Positions 21,727-30,397 of a DNA stretch of 36,646 nucleotides are shown here, piece after piece. The number at the start of each line of letters is the position of its first letter. Within the stretch, counting starts at the first letter, position 1. The position numbers were made by a program, and so were the translations under genes. Below the pieces are notes generated by a model, which was given only the letters and a program-made list of their open reading frames with translations, did not search any database and was not told where the DNA came from. The stretch lies in the IMG/VR virus record IMGVR_UViG_3300005264_000096, positions 1-36,646 of that record; one strand, written 5' to 3'. Source of the DNA: a virus.

Positions 21727-22728
21727 ATGGCAGAAGTAAGATTAATTGTCTTTCAAAAAATGTTGGAGAAAAAACTTTTTCCAGATAATACTTTTTTGAA
21801 ATATTCAAAGAATGCAGGGCAACCGTCCGCAAAATCAATTGAAATACCACAAAGTACAGGAGGAGCTGAAAGTGTAATTGGAGGCGTAAATGCTGATTAT
21901 TATGATGAAACAAGTAACCTTGACAATGCCACGGCATTAACTCCTGTTATTAGAGTAAACGACAAAAAGACGTATTCTAATATTATTATGAGACCACCTA
22001 ACCCTATCGTTTTTGAAACGTTACAGGATGAAGAGTTGACTTATAACAAAGCAAATCAAGTTGCTGAGGAAGAAACTGATGAGCTAAATACAGGTATTGC
22101 AAATTACGTTCTAACGCAATGGCAACCAACTGTACAAGCAAATATTATTCCTACTACTGGACTTGATAAAGCAGGAACGGAGCAACAAAGGACAGCCGCT
22201 ACTGGAGCAGTAGGTGGATATGCAACACTTGTTAAAAAGTTCGCTTATGCTGATTTGATGGCCCTTGAAAAAGCTATTAAAAAGCAGAATTTGACAGGCG
22301 GAAGTTGGTATGCGTTACCAACCGTAGAACTTTGGGATGACCTTAAACAAATTGTTGAAATCGTAGATTACGAAAAAACAGGAAACGAAACAATGCTTAA
22401 GAAAGGTATTGTAGGCAAATGGGGGAGTGTTAACTTCTTAGACCCACGCCAGAACGACCGCTGGGAGGCAAACGTCATGTACGATTTAACCTCAACACCA
22501 GTAGGCGTTGCCTATGGCGGTGCATTGAATGCAAATTGTGTGTCTGCTCTTATGGTGTGGAATGATAAATATGTAGAAAGAAACCAAGGAGGAATTAAGT
22601 TTTTCTCTCGCAAAAATGACCCTGTATATATGGGAGATTTAGTAAACTGGGGTGTAAGAGTAGGAGGCACAAGCCGAAGACTTGACGAAAAGGGCGTAAT
22701 TGCTGTTTACGAAGCACCAACAACATAA
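21727..22728 (+). CDS. Major capsid protein
   Basis: The 333-aa product follows the protease/scaffold and precedes a strong terminator, the usual place for the capsid gene. Features are an N-terminal region MAEVRLIVFQKMLEKKLFPD, an E-loop-like acidic/polar segment (residues 45-75), ILRP-like SNIIMRPPNPIVFE, and a C-terminal domain with GVAYGGALNANCVSALMVWN and DLVNWGVRVGG. An HK97-like fold is expected. The start lies 12 bases after the protease stop, giving strong coupled expression. Confidence 0.82.
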   Translation: MAEVRLIVFQKMLEKKLFPDNTFLKYSKNAGQPSAKSIEIPQSTGGAESVIGGVNADYYDETSNLDNATALTPVIRVNDKKTYSNIIMRPPNPIVFETLQDEELTYNKANQVAEEETDELNTGIANYVLTQWQPTVQANIIPTTGLDKAGTEQQRTAATGAVGGYATLVKKFAYADLMALEKAIKKQNLTGGSWYALPTVELWDDLKQIVEIVDYEKTGNETMLKKGIVGKWGSVNFLDPRQNDRWEANVMYDLTSTPVGVAYGGALNANCVSALMVWNDKYVERNQGGIKFFSRKNDPVYMGDLVNWGVRVGGTSRRLDEKGVIAVYEAPTT

Positions 22729-22730
22729 AG

Positions 22731-22761
22731 GGAAAGCCTCTTCGGAGGCTACCTTTTTTTT
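22731..22761 (+). terminator. Intrinsic terminator after the capsid gene
   Basis: AGCCTC (22735-22740) pairs with GAGGCT (22745-22750) around a TTCG tetraloop, with outer GG/CC pairs, and eight T residues follow. It could limit transcription from the capsid unit into the tail genes. Confidence 0.9.
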
Positions 22762-22782
22762 ATTCATATTAAATTTATAAAA

Positions 22783-23067
22783 GTGGAAAAAATAGACGAA
22801 AAAATGTTAGTAGCTAGAGCAAAGAAACTTTACTTTGACAAAAACTCAAAAATAAAACATGTATTTGTTGATGCTTTTGGGCGTTTCTCATACAACAAGG
22901 GCAATTTGCTTGAAATCAACTCAATTACAAAAGCGGAGGTTTTTAAAATTGATAAAAACTCTATAAAATCGATTAATACCTCTGAGGTAAACGATTTTTC
23001 AAACGAAGATACTATCAAAAAAGTTTTCGGTAAAAAAGTTGATGAAAAAACAATCCAAAAAAAATAA
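22783..23067 (+). CDS. Unknown small protein between capsid and sheath (94 aa)
   Basis: The frame opens with GTG at 22783; an ATG at 22804 would give 87 aa. The product is Lys-rich, with a beta-like centre (HVFVDAFGRFSYNKGNLLEI) and a basic tail. A small head-completion or tail-initiation role is possible from its position, but no family was recognised. Confidence 0.6.
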   Translation: MEKIDEKMLVARAKKLYFDKNSKIKHVFVDAFGRFSYNKGNLLEINSITKAEVFKIDKNSIKSINTSEVNDFSNEDTIKKVFGKKVDEKTIQKK

Positions 23068-23073
23068 TTAATT

Positions 23074-24267
23074 ATGAAACAGGATATTAACGTTATCATA
23101 CAAGACGGAGGGTTAGGACGTGTTGCATCAGGTAAAGACTGGGCAACTGGCTTAATTTTTCAGTCGGCAACTCTGCCGTCTGGTCTTATAGCTGATACAC
23201 CAATACACATAAATACTCTGAAAGATGCGGAGGCAAAAGGTATAACGGTTGCGTTATTTCCTGTTGAGCATTATCATTTAGAGGAATTTTTCAGAGTAAC
23301 GAAAAAATTTAAAACAGCGGTTTGGGTTTCCGTGATGTTTTCAAATATTGCAACTGGTACTTATGACGGAACAGTTATAAAGACTATGCAAGATGCTGAA
23401 AACGGAGCATTGAGACAGATTGGAGTTTATTTGATAGATCCATTTGCAACTGATATTATCACAACCTCAGATACTATTGCGGAGGCTTTAAACGTTGCAG
23501 GTTTTCCTGTTTCTGTTTATGTTTCGGCAGATGTTGCAGACCATTCGGCGTTAACAGATGCAAGGAGCTTAAATAAAAAATGGGTTTCGACTATCTTAGC
23601 ACAGGACGGAAACGGTAAAGGTTCGGCTCTCTATACAACAGAAGGTTATTCAATCGGTACAATTGGGGCAGTGTTAGGGGCTACGGCTTCGGCAAATGTA
23701 CACGAGCGTATCGGCTGGGTAGAAAAATTTGATATTTCGGGAGATACGGAACTGCAAACGTTGGCTTTAGTTGATGGGTCATTAATTACTCCAGCATTGG
23801 ACGTAATGATTGACCAACTAAATGACTATGGTTATACTGTAATGGTTTACAGGAGAGTTGCAGGTTCTTATATCTACACGGATGCGGTAACGGCTTCGGC
23901 TGAAATGTCTGACTATACAGAACAGAGATTTAACAGAACAATAGGGAAAGCAAAAAGACTAATTTTAACAGAGTTAGCTCCGATGCAAAATGCTCCTATA
24001 TATGTTAACCCTACAACTGGTAAAATGACAGAAAAAACAATTTCAGTAATTAAAAACACTGTATTGTCTGCATTAAATCAACTTGCTATTAATCAAGAAC
24101 TTTCTTTTGATTTTAATACAGGGAGAATACCTGATGATAGTGTAACAATTGACCCCGACCAAGACGTTTTAACAACAAATAAAATTGTCATAAATGCTTC
24201 TGTTGTTCCTGTTGGAACTGCTGGAGAAATGGACATAAATTTATCATTCACTACCTCAATCGCTTAG
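23074..24267 (+). CDS. Contractile tail sheath protein (DUF2586)
   Basis: The 397-aa protein matches the DUF2586 sheath pattern. It begins MKQDINVIIQDGGLGRVASG, has a middle domain of repeated beta/alpha units (for example VSVYVSADVADHSALTDARS; SIGTIGAVLGATASANVHER) and ends with VPVGTAGEMDINLSFTTSIA. It polymerises around the tail tube and contracts on infection, which makes this a myovirus-like particle. A tube gene follows four bases later. Confidence 0.82.
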   Translation: MKQDINVIIQDGGLGRVASGKDWATGLIFQSATLPSGLIADTPIHINTLKDAEAKGITVALFPVEHYHLEEFFRVTKKFKTAVWVSVMFSNIATGTYDGTVIKTMQDAENGALRQIGVYLIDPFATDIITTSDTIAEALNVAGFPVSVYVSADVADHSALTDARSLNKKWVSTILAQDGNGKGSALYTTEGYSIGTIGAVLGATASANVHERIGWVEKFDISGDTELQTLALVDGSLITPALDVMIDQLNDYGYTVMVYRRVAGSYIYTDAVTASAEMSDYTEQRFNRTIGKAKRLILTELAPMQNAPIYVNPTTGKMTEKTISVIKNTVLSALNQLAINQELSFDFNTGRIPDDSVTIDPDQDVLTTNKIVINASVVPVGTAGEMDINLSFTTSIA

Positions 24268-24271
24268 AAAA

Positions 24272-24697
24272 ATGGAAAATCAATGTATGGTTAACGGAGT
24301 GGCATACTCTTACAAAGATGCAAAATTGACTATTGCAGGGCTGGAGATGTTCTCAGTATCGAATATAGTAGGAAAAGTAACACAGGAGAAAACAAACAAT
24401 TACGGTTCTGGCTCTTTGCCTGTTTCGAGAGGAAGAGGAAAGAAAGAATTTGAATGTTCGTTTGAATTATCAATGAAAGACACGGAGAAGTTACAAAAAC
24501 TAAGCCCGACAGGCTTATTAATTGACTTGCCAACTACAAACGCAATAGTTCATATTGACAATGGAACGGATAAAACAGAGTTTGTTATGTCATTTTTCGA
24601 GTTTAACGATGACGGTTTAGAAACTGCATTAGATGATAAGGAGATGAAACGAACTTATGCAGGCATCTGCGGAAATATAATTAAAACAGTATTATAA
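24272..24697 (+). CDS. Tail tube protein
   Basis: The 141-aa protein directly follows the sheath gene. It is beta-rich with the layout of small myovirus tube proteins: KLTIAGLEMFSVSNIVGKVT, a loop with Gly/Arg (SRGRGKKEFECSFEL), then IVHIDNGTDKTEFVMSFFEF. Tubes form the channel through which DNA passes. Position and size are the main evidence. Confidence 0.75.
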   Translation: MENQCMVNGVAYSYKDAKLTIAGLEMFSVSNIVGKVTQEKTNNYGSGSLPVSRGRGKKEFECSFELSMKDTEKLQKLSPTGLLIDLPTTNAIVHIDNGTDKTEFVMSFFEFNDDGLETALDDKEMKRTYAGICGNIIKTVL

Positions 24698-24698
24698 C

Positions 24699-25079
24699 AT
24701 GGAAAAAGCGGTAATTAAAAAAGTGGTAAAAACACAGGAAGAAATTTTGGAGGATAGATTTGAAAAAGCTAAATCCAAATATGAAGAGGCGATAGTTAAC
24801 CACGAAAAAAGAGGAATTCACACGCATATTTTTATATGTGAGACAGGAGAGACTTGTATATTAAGAAGTCCGACAGTTCGAGAAAGCACAAAAGTAATGC
24901 CTTATATTTTAGGTTTCAATGTAGATATTGACTTAGGAAAGGCAGGAGTAGAGATAATTGAGACTTGTTGGATTGCTGGAGATGATGCCATAAGGGCAAA
25001 AGAAGATTTACTTTACGAGGTTGCAATGTCTGTTGTTCCTTTAATAGAGGTTAAAATTGCGGATGTAAAAAAAAATTAA
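24699..25079 (+). CDS. Tail assembly chaperone, short form
   Basis: The 126-aa product lies between tube and tape measure. It has a basic coiled N-terminus (VVKTQEEILEDRFEKAKSKY) and a helical body (KVMPYILGFNVDIDLGKAGV; DLLYEVAMSVVPLIEVKIAD). It ends in KK followed by a stop within a run of nine A residues. The position corresponds to lambda G, T4-like or Mu gp41 chaperones, which bind the tape measure before tail polymerisation. The short form is made when ribosomes do not slip. Confidence 0.75.
   Translation: MEKAVIKKVVKTQEEILEDRFEKAKSKYEEAIVNHEKRGIHTHIFICETGETCILRSPTVRESTKVMPYILGFNVDIDLGKAGVEIIETCWIAGDDAIRAKEDLLYEVAMSVVPLIEVKIADVKKN
25067..25075 (+). promoter_or_regulatory. Slippery A9 run for programmed -1 frameshifting
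   Basis: Nine consecutive A residues precede TTAA, which contains the zero-frame stop at 25077-25079. A-AAA-AAA is a known efficient slippery heptamer in bacteria. The frame gained encodes a full domain ending exactly at the next gene. Confidence 0.78.
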
Positions 25080-25273
25080 AAAAACCGCTTTTTGATGATG
25101 ACGGAGCTAGCGATATATTTTTACAATATGATGCTTTGCTCCGTTTTTATTTTCACATTAACCCCGAAACATTAAGCGAGGAGGATTATATTTTAAGATG
25201 TAGAGAATTAATATATGTCCTAGATTTTGATGGAAAAAGAAACAGCACAAATGGAATGTTAAAAATGTTTTAA
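25073..25273 (+). CDS. Frameshift extension of the tail chaperone (G-T type)
   Basis: The -1 frame entered at the A run 25067-25075 reads on for 66 codons (KLKKPLFDDDGASDIFLQYD onward, ending MLKMF). It stops at TAA 25271-25273, one base before the tape measure ATG at 25274. It has no start codon of its own before 25255. Slippage would give a 191-aa G-T-like fusion from 24699. A stem ACGGAGC (25101-25107) with GCTCCGT (25138-25144) lies downstream, but it is far from the slip site. This is a standard arrangement in tailed phages. Confidence 0.8.
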   Translation, partial: KLKKPLFDDDGASDIFLQYDALLRFYFHINPETLSEEDYILRCRELIYVLDFDGKRNSTNGMLKMF

Positions 25274-26926
25274 ATGACTACAATTGAATATCAGATACTA
25301 TTGCAAGACAAAATGTCTAATATTTTAACTAAAATTAACAATAAGTTAGGAGGATTAGATAATAGATTAAAGAAAACAGGCAATAACACAACTAAATTAA
25401 AAAACCGTTTTGCTGGGCTTAGTAGCTCTTTAGGGGCGATGCTTCCAGCTCTAGGAGTTGCTGGTGTTGTCATGGGTATTGGCAAAATTGGCGGTGCAAT
25501 AATAAGCCTAGGGGCTGACATGGAGCAAACAAAAGTATCTTTCTCTGTTATGTTGGGTTCTATGGATAAAGCGAATAAAATGGTGGATGACATAAACGCA
25601 TTTGCTAACGTTACTCCTTTTGAAAATGATACACTTTTTGAGACGACTAAACTACTTTTAAACTATGGAGTAGCACAGGATAAAATGATGCCTACCTTAA
25701 AAAGGTTGGGCGATGTCTCGGGCGGTTCTGCGGAGAAAATGCAAAGGCTGGCTTTAGCTTATGGTCAAGCTCGCTCATTAGGGAGGTTGCAAGGTCAAGA
25801 CATGAAACAAATGATTGAAGTCGGTTTTAATCCACTTTCTGAAATGGCACGAACCACAGGAAAGAGTATTGCGGAGTTATCTAAGATGATGGGTAAAGGT
25901 CAAATTTCTATCAAAATGCTTGACGATGCTTTTATTTCTGCGACCTCTAAGGGCGGAAAGTTCAATAATATGATGGAGAAACAGAGCCAGACTTTTACAG
26001 GGAAAATGTCAACCTTTATGGGTAAATTAAAAATGATAGGAATAACAATTGGCACGAAATTAATACCAATTTTAAGTAAATTCTTAGATATTCTTATCAA
26101 AGCTGTTGACTGGGTGGGTACATTATCGTTTAATTTTAGCGATTTTAATGTAGGATTAAAAGACCTTACAAAAACACTAGGGTTTTTAAATAAAGAATTC
26201 GAGCTAAAAGGTGCAAATAAGGGAGCTGGAGGACTTAAAAAAGCTTCTGACATGATAGGCTCTTTTTCTGAAAAACTACGCTCTGGAGCTATGGCAGGAT
26301 TAAAAGGAGCAATAAAATACTTTGTTTGGTTAGAAACTAAAATATTTCAAGCTTATACGGTTGTTGTCCGATTTTTCAAAGCGTTTGACTATCAAACTGG
26401 TTTTGATGCTTTTAGGGATAAAATAATGAAAGTTTTTAATCTTGTTTCAAATAAAATTAATTACATGAGTGAAAAACTAGATGTATTTAAGGAGAACAAC
26501 AAAGAGACGTTAAAATGGATTGCCGATTTATGGGATAAGGTGTTTGGATATATTGGCGAGAAATGGGATAAATTAGTAGAAAAATTTAGTTTAAAAGGCA
26601 CAAGATTTGAGGGGATATTTGATTTTGACGAAAACGGCACAGGCAAAAATATAAAAAAAATACTAGACAAAAGCAGAGCAAAGTCTTCTAAAGTTAAGAA
26701 TATTTTCAGCGAGCCAGCCACAGGCGGAACTGTAAAAGATGCACAGAACCAAATCAATAAAATAACTGGTTCAGCTCCAAAAGTTTTTAATTTGAATATT
26801 ACAAAAATGGTAGAGAATTTCTCTGTAAACACTACGAATATGCAACAAGGAGGTGCTGAAATAAAAGATTATTTCCTAGAACTATTACAGGGTGCTTTAG
26901 TTGACATTCAAACAAATGTAAGGTAA
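25274..26926 (+). CDS. Tape measure protein
   Basis: The 550-aa protein has the expected order. An N-terminal helical segment comes first, then hydrophobic helices (GAMLPALGVAGVVMGIGKIG and GGAIISLGADMEQTKVSFSV). The conserved phage tape-measure domain FANVTPFENDTLFETTKLLL, GLGDVSGG-like LGDVSGGSAEKMQRLALAYG and GRLQGQDMKQMIEVGFNPLS follows, then a long helical tail. It sets tail length and is probably injected with DNA. Its short length suggests a tail of roughly 80 nm if the usual about 0.15 nm per residue applies. Confidence 0.88.
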   Translation: MTTIEYQILLQDKMSNILTKINNKLGGLDNRLKKTGNNTTKLKNRFAGLSSSLGAMLPALGVAGVVMGIGKIGGAIISLGADMEQTKVSFSVMLGSMDKANKMVDDINAFANVTPFENDTLFETTKLLLNYGVAQDKMMPTLKRLGDVSGGSAEKMQRLALAYGQARSLGRLQGQDMKQMIEVGFNPLSEMARTTGKSIAELSKMMGKGQISIKMLDDAFISATSKGGKFNNMMEKQSQTFTGKMSTFMGKLKMIGITIGTKLIPILSKFLDILIKAVDWVGTLSFNFSDFNVGLKDLTKTLGFLNKEFELKGANKGAGGLKKASDMIGSFSEKLRSGAMAGLKGAIKYFVWLETKIFQAYTVVVRFFKAFDYQTGFDAFRDKIMKVFNLVSNKINYMSEKLDVFKENNKETLKWIADLWDKVFGYIGEKWDKLVEKFSLKGTRFEGIFDFDENGTGKNIKKILDKSRAKSSKVKNIFSEPATGGTVKDAQNQINKITGSAPKVFNLNITKMVENFSVNTTNMQQGGAEIKDYFLELLQGALVDIQTNVR

Positions 26927-27945
26927 TGGTAGGAGTTTTAACCCAAAATATAACAGTATATAAAAAAGGAAAATTAGTGTTTACATTCCCTTTTATTACG
27001 TCTTGCAATATTAGTTCAAGCCGTGAGAATTTTACCGATACGGCAATTCTTGAATTTCCACGAAAAACATACACCGACAATAGAACTGTATTAGATTTTA
27101 TAAATGTAGGAGACAGTATAAAAATAGAATTAGGATATTCTGGTTATTTAGAAAAAACCGTTTTTGAAGGTTACATTTCAAAGATTAAAAATGATACTTC
27201 AATTATTATAAAAGTGGAGGATGACGCATTTATTTATAAAAGTCAAATAATAGAGCCAAAAGTTTTTAAAAAAACTACTTTAAAGGAGATATTAACCTTT
27301 TATTATAAGGGTGTTTTTGTTACAACAAATGCGGATATTGGCACGTGGATTGTGAACGAAAATGTAACTTTAATTGATATGTTTGATGAACTCCGCCAAA
27401 AGTTGGGCGTTCTTTCTTATTGGCAAAATGGCATCTTATACGTAGGGGCGGAGATTGAAAAAAGGGCTTCTAAAATTGTTGTTTTTGACATAAATAAGAA
27501 TGTACCGACTGATACAGATAACATCCAATTAGAAGGTAGCGATGATATAGGAGTTATTTCTTGTGGTATTAGTACGCAAAAGAACGGCAAAACGATTAAA
27601 AGATATGCTTATTATAAAGATGCAGCACATACGGAGATAATAACAACATCAATAAAGCCTTTAGGTTCAATTAATACAATGAAAAGACCTAATTTAACAC
27701 AGTCTAAGCTTGATTACTGGATTATTAGGCGTTTACCAAATCTTTACACCAATATAAACCTAGGAGACATTACAACATTTGGCATTCCTGTTTTTGAGCA
27801 TGGAGATTTGGCAAAAGTAATTAACTCTAAAGATAAGGGCGTTAACGGAGTATATGACATTGTAGGAGTTGACAAAACATTTGACACTTCAACAGGATAT
27901 AAACAAACCGCTAAAATAGGTCTTAAAATAAAAAATATTTCTTAA
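26926..27945 (+). CDS. Baseplate hub protein (late control D / Mu gp44 type)
   Basis: The 339-aa product starts with beta-rich domains (TFPFITSCNISSSRENFTDT; IKIELGYSGYLEKTVFEGYI). A conserved TTLKEILTFYYKGVFVTTN region follows, and the C-terminus contains LGDITTFGIPVFEHGDLAKV and NGVYDIVGVDKTFDT. This is the layout of gp27/D-type hub trimers that hold the spike. It overlaps the tape measure stop by one base and precedes the spike gene. Confidence 0.78.
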   Translation: MVGVLTQNITVYKKGKLVFTFPFITSCNISSSRENFTDTAILEFPRKTYTDNRTVLDFINVGDSIKIELGYSGYLEKTVFEGYISKIKNDTSIIIKVEDDAFIYKSQIIEPKVFKKTTLKEILTFYYKGVFVTTNADIGTWIVNENVTLIDMFDELRQKLGVLSYWQNGILYVGAEIEKRASKIVVFDINKNVPTDTDNIQLEGSDDIGVISCGISTQKNGKTIKRYAYYKDAAHTEIITTSIKPLGSINTMKRPNLTQSKLDYWIIRRLPNLYTNINLGDITTFGIPVFEHGDLAKVINSKDKGVNGVYDIVGVDKTFDTSTGYKQTAKIGLKIKNIS

Positions 27946-27954
27946 ATTTGGGCT

Positions 27955-28449
27955 ATGATTAAGGACGTTATAAATAATTTTATTGAAAATTGGGCGAATA
28001 AACAGGAGATTTACTTGAAATTGGGGACAGTTACAAGCGTTTCGGAGGCTGATTTTTCTTTTATTATGAAACCAAACACAGGAGACGGAGCGATTGAGGT
28101 TGACATGACAACCCAAGGCTCTAATAATTCGGCTTTTGTTGTAGTTCCTGCGGTCGGCTCTGTTGTTTTGGTTGGTTATACTAACAATTCAGATGCTTAT
28201 GCAGTCTCTATTGAAACAGCGGACAAAATTATATTTAACGGAGGTCAAAACGATGGATTAATTAATATTGCAGACCAAACAACGAAATTAAATAAATTAG
28301 TTACAGAAGTTAAAGCATTGAAAAACGCATATAATACACATACTCACACAGTTTCGGGAGCGGTTACTCTCGTTCCTTTAGTCCCTTTTACAGGAAATTT
28401 TACGAAATTTAATAAAAGTGATTACGAAGACGAAAAAATAATGCACTAA
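27955..28449 (+). CDS. Baseplate spike protein (Mu gp45/gpV-like)
   Basis: The 164-aa protein has an OB-like first half (LKLGTVTSVSEADFSFIMKP; SAFVVVPAVGSVVLVGYTNN). A helical connector (LNKLVTEVKALKNAYNTHTH) and a C-terminal beta segment follow. The HTHT motif is typical of membrane-piercing spikes and their tips. Its place between hub and wedge genes agrees with this. Confidence 0.75.
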   Translation: MIKDVINNFIENWANKQEIYLKLGTVTSVSEADFSFIMKPNTGDGAIEVDMTTQGSNNSAFVVVPAVGSVVLVGYTNNSDAYAVSIETADKIIFNGGQNDGLINIADQTTKLNKLVTEVKALKNAYNTHTHTVSGAVTLVPLVPFTGNFTKFNKSDYEDEKIMH

Positions 28450-28778
28450 TGGAAGAAAACGACATATTAATAGAGAATACAGATGTTGCAGTACTAAATG
28501 GAGACTTTGACATACAAGACTGTAATAATCAAAACTTAAAGCACCTGATTATAGCAGTACCGAGCAATTATGTAATTTCGCCAAAAGTGGGAGCTTCTGT
28601 TTATACGTTTCAAAATATGCCAGTTACAGACCCAAGAGAATTATTTGCAAAAATATCTAATGAATTAAAAAATGACGGATATAAAACGCCTGTTTTCGGA
28701 GGTTCAAGCGATTTAGAAAGCACAGACTTAGAAGTTTCAGCAATAAGGATTAAAACACCTATAAGGAATATAATATGA
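28449..28778 (+). CDS. Baseplate wedge protein, W/gp25-like (Mu gp46 position)
   Basis: The 109-aa product follows the pattern D-V-A-V-L-N-G-D-F-D-I-Q-D, then NLKHLIIAVPSNYVISPKVG, then a helix RELFAKISNELKNDGYK. Small gp25/W-like lysozyme-fold wedge proteins have the same layout, with no catalytic role. Start and stop overlap both neighbours. Identification is by pattern and order. Confidence 0.62.
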   Translation: MEENDILIENTDVAVLNGDFDIQDCNNQNLKHLIIAVPSNYVISPKVGASVYTFQNMPVTDPRELFAKISNELKNDGYKTPVFGGSSDLESTDLEVSAIRIKTPIRNII

Positions 28779-29938
28779 TAAGCACAGTAAAATATAATCA
28801 AAATATATTTGATGCCTGTATTGATAAATATGGGAGTATTGCGTATGTCGCTCAGTTTATCAAAGAAAATTCTTTAAAATATGATAGCTTAATAGTACAA
28901 GGGCAAGAACTTATAACGCAGGAGAAAGGGAATGAAAACGTAAAAGATTTTTATTCAAGGAATAAAATTGTTCCTGCACGAGGGCAGTATATACCACCAC
29001 CCCCTCCTCCCCCCTCTCTTAGTTTTTGGGTGGTCGGCAGTACATCTTTTGACCCAGTAATAGTAGCATCTGAAATAGCAGAATTTGATTTTGGAGATGG
29101 AACAAGTGAAACAACAACAAACAGCCCTACACACGTTTACGCAGATACAGAAGACTATTTAGTTAAGATTTATTTAAGTGATTTGGGGTTGATAACTCGA
29201 TTAAATTTAGTTGGAGATAAATTAAAGGGGATGTTAGATGTATCACTACTAACTAATTTAGATGTCCTATATTGCTATAATAATCAATTAACAGATTTAT
29301 CAAGTAATGTTAATTTAACTCGTTTAATTTGCCATTCTAACCAATTAACAGAATTATCAAGTAATATTAATTTAACTCGTTTAACTTGCCATTCTAACCA
29401 ATTAACAGAATTAGATTTATCAAGTAGTATTAATTTAACTTATTTAGAGGCCCAGACTAACAAATTAACAGAATTAGATTTATCAAGTAATGTTAATTTA
29501 ACTTATTTAGAGTGTTCATCTAACAAATTAACACCCCCTGATTTATCAAATAACGTTAATCTACGTACTTTGAAGTGTTCATCTAACCAATTAACAGAAT
29601 TAGATTTATCAAATAACGTTAATCTACGTACTTTGAAGTGTTCATCTAACCAATTAACAGAATTAGATTTATCACAATTAACTAATTTAACTCAGTTGCT
29701 TTGTTACACAAATCAGATTTCAATATTAGATTTACAAAGCCCTAAACTAAATTACATTGATTTTAGGAGCAACAATATGACCTCAGCACAAGTTGACCAA
29801 GTTTGGATTAACTTAGACAACAGCACAACACAAATAGATGGTTATGCAGATGGAGGAGGCACAAATGATGCCCCAACAAGTGCAAGTCAAACAGCACGAG
29901 ATAATTTAACAGCTAACGGCTGGACATTAATTTTATAA
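28775..29938 (+). CDS. LysM-like / PKD-like / leucine-rich-repeat tail protein
   Basis: The 387-aa protein appears modular. Residues 9-48 (FDACIDKYGSIAYVAQFIKE, then LIVQGQELI) resemble a tail LysM/gpX-like anchor. A seven-proline linker (74-80) is followed by a short PKD-like beta domain with FDFGDGTSE (104-112). About eight 21-residue leucine-rich repeats (161-330) match N-L-x-x-L-x-C-x-x-N-x-L-T-x-L-D-L-S. The C-terminal cap (QVDQVWINLDNSTTQIDGY, then TARDNLTANGWTLIL) is also seen in Bacteroidota LRR proteins. Placement after the wedge gene and the LRR suggest receptor binding or adhesion at the tail tip. Confidence 0.75.
   Translation: MISTVKYNQNIFDACIDKYGSIAYVAQFIKENSLKYDSLIVQGQELITQEKGNENVKDFYSRNKIVPARGQYIPPPPPPPSLSFWVVGSTSFDPVIVASEIAEFDFGDGTSETTTNSPTHVYADTEDYLVKIYLSDLGLITRLNLVGDKLKGMLDVSLLTNLDVLYCYNNQLTDLSSNVNLTRLICHSNQLTELSSNINLTRLTCHSNQLTELDLSSSINLTYLEAQTNKLTELDLSSNVNLTYLECSSNKLTPPDLSNNVNLRTLKCSSNQLTELDLSNNVNLRTLKCSSNQLTELDLSQLTNLTQLLCYTNQISILDLQSPKLNYIDFRSNNMTSAQVDQVWINLDNSTTQIDGYADGGGTNDAPTSASQTARDNLTANGWTLIL
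29255..29779 (+). repeat. 63-bp leucine-rich-repeat units with identical tandem copies
   Basis: Units of 21 codons (two are 19) follow one another. The copies at 29540-29602 and 29603-29665 are identical in DNA and the identity continues to 29674. The earlier units at about 29310-29500 share long runs such as TCTAACCAATTAACAGAATT. The two short units lack the LD of ELDLS, consistent with in-frame deletion. Confidence 0.88.
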
Positions 29939-29940
29939 AA

Positions 29941-30378
29941 ATGGAACATACACTACTAGAAAATGATTTTGTACTTGTTTACAAAAATCAAAACATATTA
30001 AATCGGAGTTTTCACGAAAGCGGAAAACTTGTAAAATCGACAAACGGCGAGGTAAACTATTTTATTTCAAAAGATGAAAATCTTGTAAATGATTTTATTT
30101 TGCAACACAATTTAAAGCCGATTTTCGAGGGCGGAGCGTGGGATTTTGACAGCAAATTCCGTTTTAAAATTTCGCAAATTGAATTAATTGAAGACGATAA
30201 TTTATTTCAATTATTGACATACGCAAAAAGCAGCAATGAAATAAAATACAAAATATATGCAAGTGAAATTGTCATTTATGTAAATTACTTTTTTCAGCCT
30301 CATTTAGATTTAATTTTGCAAAAAAATATTGAGATTGAAAAAGCGGAAGGAGTTGAGGATATTATAATTAACAAATAA
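29941..30378 (+). CDS. Unknown tail-associated protein (145 aa)
   Basis: No family was recognised. It has a beta-rich N-terminus (FVLVYKNQNILNRSFHESGK), acidic loops and a C-terminal helix (PHLDLILQKNIEIEKAEGVE). Location right after the LRR protein suggests a fibre chaperone or a second adhesin component. That is inference. Confidence 0.55.
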   Translation: MEHTLLENDFVLVYKNQNILNRSFHESGKLVKSTNGEVNYFISKDENLVNDFILQHNLKPIFEGGAWDFDSKFRFKISQIELIEDDNLFQLLTYAKSSNEIKYKIYASEIVIYVNYFFQPHLDLILQKNIEIEKAEGVEDIIINK

Positions 30379-30397
30379 CTAAATAATAATTAATATC

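Noticed and set aside
25900-26832. Long antisense frames over the tape measure gene
   Set aside because: These are hydrophobic, serine-rich shadows of a lysine-rich coding strand.
27935-27955. TAAATTTG before the spike gene as a promoter
   Set aside because: It lies in the end of the hub gene with no suitable -33 box; AT-rich DNA gives such matches by chance.
28775-29938. A diversity-generating retroelement acting on the LRR gene
   Set aside because: No reverse transcriptase and no template repeat with A-specific substitutions were found; the variation consists of whole repeat units.
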